From Glandiceps talaboti (taxonomy: Eukaryota; Hemichordata; Enteropneusta; Spengelidae), in assembly GCF_964340395.1 (NCBI RefSeq), contig NC_135568.1, positions 17,731,776 to 17,793,775 on the forward strand: DNA of 62,000 bases, written 5' to 3'. The notes beneath the pieces were generated by a model. It had not been told where the DNA came from. It worked only from the letters and a program-made list of their open reading frames with translations, and ran no database searches. Numbering within the stretch: position 1 is the first letter of the stretch; each line of letters opens with the position of its first letter. The position numbers were made by a program, and so were the translations under genes. Below, piece by piece: positions 50,501 to 61,895 of the stretch.

Positions 50501-51909
50501 TAAGTCTTAAATAAGAATATACCCCTGGGGAGGGGCAAGGTTGTCCAAATTAGATCCCACAGAACACCCCTGGGGTGGGCATGGTTGTCCACTTTAGATC
50601 ACACAGAACACCTTTGGGGAAGGGCAGAGTTGTCCCCTGTAGATCACACACAATATCCTACGGAAGGGCAGAATTGTTCAGTTTGATCGCACAGAACAGC
50701 TCTGGGGAAGGGTAGAGTTGTCCACTTTAGATCACACAGAATATCCCTGGGGAAGGTAGGGTTGTCAGCTTTAGATCACAAAGAACAGTTCTGATGGGCA
50801 GAGTTGATCAGTTTAGAATATCCCTGGGGAAGGTAGGGTTGTCAGCTTTAGATCACACAGAACACCCCTAGGGAAGGGCAGAGTTGATCAGTTTAGATCA
50901 CTCAGAGGATTGTTGCCATATTTTATTTTAGACCAAAACACCTGTTCAATAGATGACCCTATTTTTCATCAGCCTCCTCAAATCTACATGCTATTTTCAA
51001 CTGCTCACAAAAATAGATGTCCCAAATAGGCAGTATGCTCATGAATATGACAGTGTTTTATTAAGGGTGGTAGTAATATTTACCGGGATTCCCCAGCGAT
51101 TTTACTGGGACTCATAGAGAAAATATATGGTAGATTGTATGGGAAACTATAATACAACTTTTACCCCTTCTTTACCAGGCTTTCCTAACCTTAGCAAAAA
51201 CACTTAATAACACCTTTCACATTGAGTGCCCCCCCCCCCCCCCCCCCCCCCCCCCAGTTTTTCAACAGGGCATTGGGCATGTCCAATGATTACATGTTTA
51301 TGCCGCTACCTCGCATGTCTTACCAGAGATCAAACACTTCTGTTACACTAGAACCATCCAGCTACCATGATGTATCCAAACACTGCTGTTACACTAGAAT
51401 CACCCGGCTACCATGATGTATCCATTTTGTGTTTAATTATAAGATATTCGAGGTATATACAGGTAGCTATAAAAACTCACCTGATGTGCTCGTCTTGCAG
51501 CATCTGCTGCTGATAATGGTGACTCAGGACGTGATGATGTACTATATTCTGATTCACCATGGGCTGAATCTTCTGATGTTTCATCTATACCTTTATCTAC
51601 AATGAATAGACAAAACAGTAGATTAGAGTATTTGGTCTCAAATTCCAGTTAAAGTGGTGACATGGATGAGAAAGTGGTATTTATATTGGATGATCATGCT
51701 TAATTCATCTCGAAAAACATGTGAAATAACAGTTAGACTAACTCTGTGTTTGTAACTATTTAAAAAATATATAAATATGTATAAAAAGTTATTATCGTAC
51801 TATGTATATTTTCATGTATGTAGGATGTTACATGTACATTTTATACCTGCATTATAAATACATTTGGTAACTTGCATGGTGATCACTGTGTCACATGCAA
51901 CTTCTGTGG
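47397..51909 (-). CDS. 3' end of a gene with a C-terminal R-SNARE motif (tomosyn/amisyn type), partial
   Basis: Exons recognised by translation and splice sites: 51909-51847 (63 nt, tentative), 51596-51481 and 47552-47397 (stop). Phases fit: the first ends with one base, the second enters with two and leaves in phase 0, the last starts in phase 0. The encoded order is EVACDTVITMQVTKCIYNA, then a Ser/Glu-rich segment ending SPLSAADAARRAHQ, then GTVERGEKLQNTEEVTASL with a basic tail KKRSSSKKRK and stop. VERGEKL...T..L...AK.LA.K lines up without gaps with the second half of the synaptobrevin R-SNARE motif, the Arg falling on the ionic zero layer. ARRAHQGTVERGEKL also resembles the tomosyn SNARE start. 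There is no transmembrane segment, so it would be a soluble SNARE-binding regulator of vesicle fusion. Upstream exons were not identified. Confidence 0.6.
47990..48090 (-). mobile_element. tRNA-derived SINE head, minus strand
   Basis: The minus strand has TGTGAAGTGATTAAAACAC (box A-like) and GATGGATTCAAATCCTACTG, which contains a good box B (GGATTCAAATCC). The spacing is tRNA-like. It lies in the R-SNARE gene intron. Confidence 0.55.
49150..49480. mobile_element. TTTCTACTCACAGAGTC family, second copy
   Basis: Begins GAATGAATGTTCATGGACTC, has AATGAAAATTTCTACTCAGA twice in tandem, and ends TTTTGACTCTGTGAGTAGAA, the reversed end. Confidence 0.7.
49588..49727. repeat. 70-bp direct duplication
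   Basis: Two adjacent copies beginning TGTAAATAACATGTGATTGT that differ by a single base (CACTATAG / CACTGTAG): very recent. Confidence 0.95.
50521..50910. repeat. Tandem repeat, about 45-50 bp, eight units
   Basis: Each unit has CCCTGGGGAAGGGCAGAGTT, GTC(A/C)..TTTAGATCACACAGAA with changes and small deletions. Confidence 0.92.
51229..51255. repeat. Run of 27 C
   Basis: Uninterrupted. Confidence 0.97.
51329..51425. repeat. 50-bp direct duplication
   Basis: CAAACACTTCTGTTACACTA / CAAACACTGCTGTTACACTA, each ending GCTACCATGATGTATCC. Confidence 0.9.
51481..51596 (-). CDS. Internal exon, Ser/Glu-rich linker of the R-SNARE gene
   Basis: The acceptor is TATTCATTGTAG and the donor CATCAG|GTGAGT. 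38 codons starting KGIDETSEDSAHGESEYSTS and ending AADAARRAHQ. The first part is acidic and phosphorylatable, the end is helical. Confidence 0.65.
51847..51909 (-). CDS. Tentative 63-nt exon upstream of the R-SNARE linker exon
   Basis: The acceptor is TTTTTATATGCAG and the donor GCAG|GTATAA. It encodes TEVACDTVITMQVTKCIYNA. The length is a multiple of three and both phases match the next exon, so it could be a skipped cassette. The donor is only fair. Confidence 0.4.
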
Positions 51910-53995
51910 CTGCATATAAAAATAAAATAAATATGCATTTCTCATCCATATGGAAATAACCCAAATAAAGGCACTGAAAGGTTGTAAGCACACAAAATGA
52001 CACACTATTAACACAAATCAACATCACTGTTGGATAACACAAAATTATTCATTGCTCTTGCGTTCACAGTATGACAAAATGTAATCTGGTGAGTGGAGGT
52101 GTAAATCATAATGATACCGATACCGTATAGGTATAGGAACTAGACTATGGTACATATAGATAAAAATGTAACATTTGAAATTGAAGTACATGTAAGTGAG
52201 CCCTATACCAGTGTCTGTATTTTGTTTGTATAATTCGAAGGAAAAGACATTGTTATAGACAAAAAACATTGTGCTGGTTAAAGGAAACTCAAGGCTCTCT
52301 AGTTTGGTGGTAAGCATATGGTAAAAGTAAGAACTTGTTGGCATATAGAGATTTTGTACTCATTTCAATGAAAACTATTCTACGACACAGATGAGTTTTA
52401 TGGAAGTATTAAGCCATTTAGATCAAATTAGTAATTGTATGTTATTACAGAAAAAAAAAGAGAATTGTTTCTAGTCAGCACGTGCATCACTTAAATACCC
52501 TGGTGTCAAAATTTTGTGTGTGTTTGCCCAGCCCATGCAGTCTGCAGATCCGGGGGTAAAACACAAAATTAACCCTCCCTACTTCAGTGAAGACAATTGC
52601 AGAGCCAATCATTAACAAGCAAATGACATCTGCCCCACATACACACTTGCTGTAAAATACTAAATAAAAAGAACAGTAACTGCCATAAATTAAAATAGTA
52701 GATGGAGTGACAGGTTTGTTGAGAATAAATTTAAAAAAAAAATACAATATCGTCACACCACTTTCAGATGAAATGTCCTGACCAGAAACATTTTTTTGGC
52801 TTTATAGCATACCAGTACATTGTATGTCCCTTTAACAAATGTTTAGCAGTACTAGTAGTAGCTATGAGAGTACCATCATCTGTGTACACGTGTACAATCA
52901 TCAGACATTTGATACTGTAGACAGACATTGTCTCGGAAATGTTTAAAATAACAATGAAAGTATTAAATTTGGTCATACATTAATTTTCACATGAATAAAA
53001 TCATCATTAAAATTCCAGTAATACCTAGAGGAAGTCAGAGTCAGATATCAACTAATTTATGGCCACTGAAAAAATGACATTTAGAAAAGTCATCAAACTA
53101 CCGACGGGGTTTTAATTATTTCTAAATATGTCAATAGTCAGTTAAATTGACTATGCCTGTCAGATTGTAATTACTTCTTGAAAACAGCTCTTATTAACTT
53201 GGAATATTTCAATTTGTGAAAGATGTCTCTAACACAACTGAAATAAAAAATTACCTCCAACACCCTATTCAGGGCTCATACGCTTGGTACTCAGATTAGC
53301 CATCTACACAATGTTTCAGTTACAATTTCTATAGAGTTCCAATTGACTAATCATAGACTAGCACCAATATAAATTTGAGAGTTATAGCTGCTATATGCCC
53401 TGGACTATGGCTAATTTTGAGCTCTGCCATGACATTGGTTTCTGCATAAATACATATATCAAAATTATAATAAAGGCCAGGGTTTCAAGCCCACATTCTA
53501 ACATTACTGTTATCATATTAAGTTATTAGTGGTACATGTACATAAAAATTATACAGGATCACTTTTTTTTGGCTTTTTATATTTCTGCCAGATATTTTAT
53601 ACTACATAATCTTATCCCAACTGGGTCTTTAAATCTGTATTTCTTTATTCTGGCAAACAATCTTTTCAAAAATCAACACTCTCTACGGCAGGATTTGGAA
53701 AAAAATCGCAACATTACTGATTGTCTGAAGGTAAAAGAGTCGAGTAAGCACGTATCTCAGTGAAAATTATCGTTTATGACTGAAAATCTGGAATTAAAAC
53801 ACATGGTTTAAAGATTCTTTGACTTAAATCAATTGTCATTTCTAAGTCATTCAGAATGTTAAAGTGTGATTATGAAATGAAAGTATCACCAGCATGTGCA
53901 AAATCATATATTTACATTTTTTTAAATACTTTTAAAACATTATTAACTAGATAAACATATATATGCATTACTTTTCCGTTAATTGGTAGATCATG
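51910..53995 (-). other. Probably intron of the R-SNARE gene; one weak exon-like stretch
   Basis: On the minus strand, after TGTCTGTCTACAG (52918), a frame reads IKCLMIVHVYTDDGTLIATT and on for about 34 codons. It looks like a beta-propeller strand, which would fit a tomosyn-type protein. The phase does not match the next tentative exon, so I do not call it. Confidence 0.25.
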
Positions 53996-54089
53996 ATTGT
54001 TCACTACAAATATGGCTGCTATTGAGTACGATAGTATTCAGTGCTATGGAGCGAGGCGATGACTTTGTTTTAGATGAAATGTAGCAAAA

Positions 54090-54118
54090 AAAGGCACGAA
54101 CGACTGTCGACAGTCTCC
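54090..54118. mobile_element. Terminal fragment related to the 35.3-kb palindromic element
   Basis: AAAAAAAGGCACGAACGACT followed by GTCGACAGTCTC matches the end of the 35.3-kb element (AAAAAAAGGCGCGAGCAACT then GTCGACAGTCTA). Confidence 0.6.
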
Positions 54119-54380
54119 TGTTAATATTGATGAGGGTAGACACCTGAATGGGGTCTCTATGTATTACAATTTTTGAGATGCAGTAAACAATGACTTTTAA
54201 CTACAAATATGGCTGCCATTCAGTAAAAGTGATATGAGTGACAAGAATAATATTTGTGTATTGCTCTTTTCTTCAATATTACTTGTGAACATGATTTCAA
54301 AAATAGTGGCAATATGTTAACACTACAATAATGCGTCTGTGATAGGCAAGAATTGAATTGATTTTGATAAATGACCCTGA

Positions 54381-54405
54381 AGGTCAAGGTCAAAGGTCAA
54401 GGTCT
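54381..54405 (+). promoter_or_regulatory. Cluster of nuclear-receptor half-sites (AGGTCA)
   Basis: AGGTCA at 54381, 54387 and 54394, then AGGTCT at 54400. The second and third form a perfect DR1. This motif run is part of a common invertebrate repeat, so binding is unproven. Confidence 0.35.
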
Positions 54406-55124
54406 CAAAAGATAGCTCACATCTGCTAATATGGGGTAGACATTCAAATGGAGTGTCTGTTTACAGTTTTTGAGTTATACAGTAAATATTGATTTCTAAA
54501 CTACAAATACCGGTATGGCCGCCATTCGGTCAAATTTGTCATCGAAAAACAAATTGACGTGCATATGTCCCACATGATATGACACCTTTGTGCCAGGTTT
54601 GAAAGAAATTGGATATTGCATGGGTGGGGGTGGGGGGGGGGGGTTAAAAATACAGACACTGCATGATAGCGCATGCAAATAAAATAATAATAATTACATT
54701 TTGTGAACACAAATAAAGTTTCATTATCTTATCTAACAATGATGTTCACAGTGAGATAAAATATACCATACAGTATGCATGTGTGTGTGTGCTTAGTACA
54801 TGTCACTTATTGTCAGTACTTTTCTTTCCTTGTAATTCGTGATAAAAAACATTGTTGAGAATTCAAAATATGCTGCAGGTCTACAAATTGAAACTCTACA
54901 GTACCACATGTCAACAATGTGCCCACACAGTTGAAATGCTACAGGCTAGTCATACAATCCAGAAATATACACAATTTGTACATGTATAGTGCATGATGAT
55001 TTATTTATTTCCTGTCTAAATATATAATGTCAACAATGTCAACAATGTGTAATGCCATTGTTTACCTGCTTCACTTTATGCTGGTATAATGTCATTAGGA
55101 ATATATCATTTCATCGCTAAAATG

Positions 55125-55335
55125 TAGCCCAGGACACATAGACTACTACTAAACAAATGTATCTAGACTACCAAATCAGCAGTAGTCCAGGACACATAGA
55201 CTACTAAACAATGTATCTAAACTACCAAATCAGCAGTAGTCCAGGACACATAGACTACTACTAAAAGACTACCAAATTAGCAGTAGTCCAGGATACATAC
55301 ACTATTAAACATTGTATCTAGACTACCAAATTTAT
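55125..55335. repeat. Tandem repeat, about 60 bp, three to four units
   Basis: AGCAGTAGTCCAGGACACAT, AGACTACTA and TGTATCTAGACTACCAAAT in order, with one shortened unit. Confidence 0.9.
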
Positions 55336-56394
55336 ATGGTGATTCTGTTAGATGAACGAAAATCAGTAGAAAACTGACTAAAACAGTTCACATGGCTGAC
55401 TACCAAGCATACAAGTTAAATTCAAGCCCTGAAATGGAACCATTTCGAGTAGGGTCTGTGATAGAACAGACTGTAGTGTTATGATTAGAAGCACTGCTTG
55501 CAAGTGAAGTATATTATGATCTACAAACCTAGTAAATAGAATTCAATGGAGAGTTTAAGTCCTTGAGAATAAGCCTTTCCATCCTTAGGGTAAATTTAGA
55601 ATTCAATAGTCTGCTGGTTGAGACACAATAACAGACTTATACAATGCATTCAGTGTTAAAGCACTAGAAAAAGTCTGCACTTCTAAGACATTAAGCCCAA
55701 GACATTGTGTATTTTGGTAAAATTCAGTACCACCCATTATCCATAAACACCAGGTATAGTAGTACAATGTACAGTGTCCTCTGTTATTCTAAATGTTACA
55801 ATGTTACCCCTGTACAAAGTATTCCTGGCTTGGGATTTGTTGTTCTGTTTTAAATCAGTACTAGCTGCAACTAGGACATTTTTGACACGGTTTTGCATAT
55901 TTGATGATTCATCTCTTTGCAGTATTCAATCACATGTGAATAAATATATTTGTGCAGCTGTACCACACAATACGGTACTGTAAAGTCATTCAAATTTATT
56001 TAGGGTCCACACCCATAAATCAGTGCCCTTAAGTGATCATGATTTGAATCTGTTGTTATAACTTATACTACTTATCATATCACGACTAATAAACCATATA
56101 CAATGTCTAATTTTAATAATTTTGTATATTGTTGGTTATCTGATTGAAAATATAATGTGTAGTTTTAGTAATAATAATAACAATAATTATTGAATTAAAA
56201 AGTATTCCACCAGAAAAGAAATATGCATATACACAGACTTTGAAAGCAACAGAAAGAACATTTCTGGTATAGGGCCATGGAAATAGTTCCCTAGGAAATA
56301 ATCAAAGTCCATGCATGGACCAAATATACAAATAATTAAGACATATTTGGATGGGTACAGAGTTTCACAATAACAAATACATCTAAATAATAAT
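55336..56394. other. No gene found
   Basis: AT-rich DNA. The short frames have no family features. Confidence 0.4.
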
Positions 56395-56610
56395 AACATT
56401 AACTTTATTCATCATCCAAATCAAAGTCTCAAATTCAAATGCAGTTGCAACTTGACCAGCACCAACAAAAGGAAACCCAAGTACCTACAGAAAACCAGGA
56501 TCGGATTAATTTTTTAATGAACCCAACATGGTGATAAGCAGGTTTGAACAAAGACTGCAATGGTAGAGGTATAGAAGCTAATAGCACAGCCACTGGTAAC
56601 CCTGTGCATA
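56395..56610 (-). mobile_element. tRNA-derived SINE, minus strand
   Basis: The minus strand reads CAGTGGCTGTGCTATTAGC (box A-like), TTGTTCAAACCTG (box B-like), then GGTTTTCTGTAGGTACTTGG GTTTCCTTTTG, homologous to the central block of the SINE at 20182, and an AATAAAGTTAATGTTATTATT tail. The central block joined to different tails points to one SINE superfamily. Confidence 0.65.
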
Positions 56611-56929
56611 CTTTAGGTAGTGAAATGTGCTAGGTAGTAGCTGTAATGATAACTTCAAATCCATGCTGTCCTGTTATACATACATTTAGAAAATGAAATG
56701 CCTGCATGGTAGTGAACTGCAAAATCTTAAATTCCAAGCTGAGTAGGGTCAAACTGAATGGCATTTTACCTATCTAGAGTATAACAGAGTTAAATTCAAA
56801 CGTTGGCTTGGTCTAAGTAGCTGTAATTTGTAATTTTGTTCACTGTTTTTAATTTTTGCTAATTGAAACACACTTTTGGAATCTTTACTGCAAACAAATC
56901 CTAATTATTTTATATTATTATTATAGTAC

Positions 56930-58936
56930 TTGTCTTCTAGCCATTGATGGTAAGTACTACAGTACTTAGCCATTGATGGTAGGTATTACAGTACTTAGCC
57001 ATTGATGGTAGGTACTACAGTACTTAGCCACTGATGGTAGGTACTACAGTACTTAGCCATTGATGGTAAGTACTACAGTACTTAGCCATTGATGGTAGGT
57101 ACTACAGTACTTAGCCATTGATGGTAGGTACTACAGTACTTAGCCATTGATGGTAGGTATTACAGTACTTAGCCATTGATGGTAGGTACTACAGTACTTA
57201 GCCATTGATGGTAGGTACTACAGTACTTAGCCATTGATGGTAGGTACTACAGTACTTAGCCATTGATGGTAGGTACTACAGTACTTAGCCATTGATGGTA
57301 GGTACTACAGTACTTAGCCATTGATGGTAGGTACTACAGTACTTAGCCATTGATGGTAGGTACTACAGTACTTAGCCATTGATGGTAGGTACTACAGTAC
57401 TTAGCCATTGATGGTAGGTACTACAGTACTTAGCCATTGATGGTAGGTACTACAGTACTTAGCCATTGATGGTAGGTACTACAGTACTTAGCCATTGATG
57501 GTAGGTACTACAGTACTTAGCCATTGATGGTAGGTATTACAGTACTTAGCCACTGATGGTAGGTATTACAGTACTTAGCCACTGATGGTAGGTACTACAG
57601 TACTTAGCCATTGATGGTAGGTACTACAGTACTTAGCCATTGATGGTAGGTACTACAGTACTTAGCCATTGATGGTAGGTACTACAGTACTTAGCCATTG
57701 ATGGTAGGTACTACAGTACTTAGCCATTGATGGTAGGTACTACAGTACTTAGCCATTGATGGTAGGTACTACAGTACTTAGCCATTGATGGTAGGTATTA
57801 CAGTACTTAGCCACTGATGGTAGGTACTACAGTACTTAGCCATTGATGGTAGGTACTACAGTACTTAGCCATTGATGGTAAGTACTACAGTACTTAGCCA
57901 TTGATGGTAGGTACTACAGTACTTAGCCATTGATGGTAGGTATTACAGTACTTAGCCATTGATGGTAGGTACTACAGTACTTAGCCATTGATGGTAGGTA
58001 CTACAGTACTTAGCCATTGATGGTAAGTACTACAGTACTTAGCCATTGATGGTAGGTATTACAGTACTTAGCCATTGATGGTAGGTACTACAGTACTTAG
58101 CCATTGATGGTAGGTACTACAGTACTTAGCCATTGATGGTAGGTACTACAGTACTTAGCCATTGATGGTAGGTACTACAGTACTTAGCCATTGATGGTAG
58201 GTACTACAGTACTTAGCCATTGATGGTAGGTACTACAGTACTTAGCCATTGATGGTAGGTACTACAGTACTTAGCCATTGATGGTAGGTACTACAGTGCT
58301 TAGCCATTGATGGTAAGTACTACAGTACTTAGCCATTGATGGTAGGTACTACAGTACTTAGCCATTGATGGTAGGTACTACAGTACTAAGCCATTGATGG
58401 TAGGTACTACAGTACTAAAGCCATTGATGGTAGGTACTACAGTACTAATTAGCCATTGATGGTACGTACTGAAGTACTTAGCCATTGATGGTAGGTACTA
58501 CAGTACTAATTAGCCATTGATGGTAGGTACTACAGTACTTAGCCATTGATGGTAAGTACTACAGTACTAATTAGCCATTGATGGTAAGTACTACAGTACT
58601 TAGCCATTGATGGTAGGTACTACAGTACTTAGCCATTGATGGTAGGTACTACAGTACTTAGCCATTGATGGTAGGTACTACAGTACTTAGCCATTGATGG
58701 TAGGTACTACAGTACTTAGCCATTGATGGTAGGTACTACAGTACTTAGCCATTGATGGTAGGTACTACAGTACTAATTAGCCATTGATGGTACGTACTGA
58801 AGTACTTAGCCATTGATGGTAGGTACTACAGTACTAATTAGCCATTGATGGTAGGTACTACAGTACTTAGCCATTGATGGTAAGTACTACAGTACTAATT
58901 AGCCATTGATGGTATGTACTGAAGTACTTAGCCATT
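56930..58936. repeat. 29-bp minisatellite, about 68 units, with higher-order end
   Basis: Unit TTAGCCATTGATGGTAGGTA CTACAGTAC. Common variants: GGTAAG, GTATTAC, CCACTG. From 58380 on, 31-bp variants (TACTAATTAGCC) and a TACGTACTGAAGTAC variant appear in an ordered block that is repeated at about 58440-58600 and 58770-58930. The period is not a multiple of three and stops occur in all frames. Confidence 0.97.
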
Positions 58937-60009
58937 CAAATGTGTGATCATGACTCCATCTATGAAATCACATGAACACAGTTATATTTTTGGATACCAT
59001 TGAGATGATGTGAGATTGCCAACAGTGTAGACACTCAGGGTATTTGCACTCATGTTTCAAGTGTTTTTCTGCTGCACTTTCACTTGCCACACTCATGAGA
59101 ACACAATTCAGAAAACACTACAAGGACTCATGAACACAAATACCTGGAGTACGCTAAATTAACACTCACATCATGGGGCTCTGTTATCTTTGTATACAAA
59201 TAAATAGCCCAAAATGCTACATACAAATTTACAATTGGATGGTCAGATGCCAATATGCTGTTTTTCATCTCGCGGTAGATGTCACGAGATCTTGCATGAG
59301 CCATATTGCATCCATAGCAATCACGTGAGGGTTGTCAAGCTGAAAGTGTCAAGCGTTTAGCAACAATAAGTGTTAATTCTCAACATCATCACACATGGCC
59401 ACAGCAAAAGTTTGACCCCAATCACAAGTTTGACAAATGTTGAGCTACACATATTTGCATGAGATCTGTAAAGAGATGTAAAATCCCATATTTACCTTGT
59501 GTTTGTAAAACATTAAAATTTCATGTCAATATGTCATGAGTTCTTTTTGTAGCTCATACCAGGTATAAACATGCAGGTACATGTAGTGGTACATTCATAC
59601 AATACAATACTGCTAACCTTTTCATTCAACTAATAACTATATACTATTTATCAAAACAATCACACAAACTGTCAATGAATAGTTGTCATAATATTTTATG
59701 ATATTTTGACAAAGAAAGGAAAAATCAAGAATGGTAAAAAGTCACAATCCATACATGAACTAATCATGTTGTAAATAACATTTTTTTCTGTAAATTAATA
59801 TTAAATATGTCACAAATGCTAGCTGCTATTAGACCTAAAATTGTTTCGTTCCGGTACCTGCCCCCACCTAGTTTTTCACTGCCCATCCTAAACCTTTTTT
59901 TTAATTACGTATTTGAGAAAAAATTAGATAAAATCTAGAAATTTGTGTGAAGTCTTGTAAGAAATAGTGGATGTGGAAACTGACATCAATTTAAATAAGA
60001 CAATATAAA
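58937..60009. other. No gene found
   Basis: AT-rich DNA. No repeat or convincing exon recognised. Confidence 0.4.
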
Positions 60010-60215
60010 ACTGTTCTTCTAATCTGTAATGGCTGTACATCTGATGAGAAGAAACCAATAACACAGAGACCATATGAAAAACATAACTACCTGAATAAGA
60101 CACTCACATATGAAAAAAAAATAATTAAAAATTAAAATTAAAATCTACCTACCCCACCTACTCTAAAATTGAGTGAAATCGGAACTACACAATTTTTTTT
60201 ATTAGGCCTTATGGC
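60010..60215 (+). repeat. Dispersed repeat, family CTGTAATGGCTGTACATCTG (second copy)
   Basis: Collinear with 36880-37115 over about 190 bases. It includes an A-rich middle and the closing ATCGGAACTACACAATTTTTT block. Confidence 0.75.
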
Positions 60216-61504
60216 GTTATTCAGTATAATTATGGCATATACTCAAGTTGAAATATTGCTCATTTCAATACAAACACTCATCAGTCTCTGCCATTTTTAA
60301 AATGCCTCTTTTTTCCTTTTAAAACCAGTTAGCAAACAAAAGATTGCATCAAATAGACTATTTTTAATTGAGCACTCAAACCCAATTGTTTTCAATATTG
60401 TGCATTATCCTCTTCCCATCACTGAAGAAGATTACAAAATATTTCCAAATTATTGAACATTTAAGACTAAATAATGATTATACGATGTCATTATTGTTAA
60501 ACTTAAAGCTCGTTGTTTTGCTAGGCACAAAGACTGCTGGCATTGAAATATGTACCTCAATGACCTGTTGAAATGTAATTTGAAAATCATAGACAGTGAA
60601 TGGGGTCAAATTCCGACATGACATACACACAGAAGTCAAGAAATGATAACTGTTATTAATCATGTTAGCAATTATCAGTGATAGTAATTAATCTATTTTT
60701 TAAATTCATCTGATAGATCACCTCATTTGCATATATATGGTGATCAAACATCATAATCAAATATGTCTAAGCTAAAAAGAAATGCTACAGGTCAGATGCT
60801 GAAGTTATTGAGTAAATATTTCTACAGTGGGTAGAACTTGAAGACAGTTGAGTGTTGTGTTTTAATATATTTTTAAAGAGGAACACCATTCTAGGAAATA
60901 AAGTCATTTTTATAATAATCTCATGGTTGCACATATATTATTTCTACTGACTCCCATGATGCAATGGCCCAATTAGCAGAGATATAAAGGCAAAAGATCA
61001 ACTTGATGTTTTCTCTGAAATTGTAAATAATTATAGGTGATGTAGAATCATGAAATGACTCTCCACGACCCATAGTAAATATGAAAATGTCTCAGAGTCT
61101 ATTTCATGGAGTGGTGTTCCACTCTAACAGTACCAAACAAGTACTATTGTCCGATCTGATATGATAAAAGGGTCTACATTTATGTGTAGCACAATGGCTA
61201 GTAAGTGCCCTGTGTGGTTTCAAATACACTGAACAAAAAAAAGAAGAAAATACACAACTATACAGTCTTGAGGTCTGTTTTGGAAATAATGAAGGCAAGA
61301 TATCTTTAATATCCTCCTCTTGAAAGAAATGGGAGTAGAGTTGTCATGTAGCTGTATACTCTTGGTACCAAGTAACTTAGACTCAATCAGTTTATACAAA
61401 TTATATTCTAGTCCCTAGCCAACACCATTGAATTTCCTATGTAACAGTTATTGTGTACTTTCAAACTACAGTAATTTGTACTTTCTATCTCCAGGGAAAT
61501 AATT
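60216..61504. other. No gene found
   Basis: AT-rich DNA. The short open frames have no family features. Confidence 0.4.
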
Positions 61505-61507
61505 TTC

Positions 61508-61815
61508 ATTCATTCATTCATTAATTCATTTATTCATTCAGTCAGCCAGCCAGCCAGTCATTCATTTATTCATTCATTCATTCATTTATCCATTCATTCA
61601 TTCATTCATTCATTCATTCATTCATTCATTCATTCATTCACTCACTCACTCACTCACTCACTCACTCACTCACTCACTGAATCATTCATTGACTCATTCA
61701 TTCATTCAGCCACTCTCATTCAGTCACACTCCCTCCCTCCCTCACTCCAACACTCCCCCTCTCTCCCTCACTCACTCAGTCACTCATTGATTGATTGATT
61801 GATTAATTGACTGAT
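61508..61815. repeat. (ATTC)n(ACTC)n(ATTG)n compound microsatellite
   Basis: About 300 bases of tetranucleotides drifting from ATTC through CAGC, ACTC and CTCC to GATT. Confidence 0.97.
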
Positions 61816-61865
61816 TGATCATTTCATTCTTTATTCATCTTTGTGCACACCATTCAATCCTTGAT

Positions 61866-61895
61866 AGAATAGAATAGAATAGAATAGAATAGAAT
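61866..61895. repeat. (AGAAT)n microsatellite
   Basis: Six units of the pentamer. Confidence 0.95.

Larger units (their letters stand above)
47553..51480 (-). other. Large repeat-filled intron of the R-SNARE gene
   Basis: About 3.9 kb between two phase-compatible exons. It contains a minus-strand SINE (48.0 kb), a foldback family copy (49.15-49.48 kb), a 70-bp duplication, a tandem repeat at 50.5-50.9 kb, a 27-base C run and a 50-bp duplication. Additional small exons cannot be excluded. Confidence 0.5.
53995..54660. repeat. Diverged tandem repeat with AGGTCA direct repeats
   Basis: Three diverged units starting CTACAAATATGGCTGCTATT, CTACAAATATGGCTGCCATT and CTACAAATACCGGTATGGCC. Each has a GGGGTAGACATTCAAATGG-like block. 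The second has a run of AGGTCA motifs (54381-54405). It ends in a G-rich tract (54622-54643). Confidence 0.7.

Noticed and set aside
59108-59200. Possible small minus-strand exon ending TACTCCAG|GTATTT
   Set aside because: Only about 15 codons, a weak acceptor and no phase partner.
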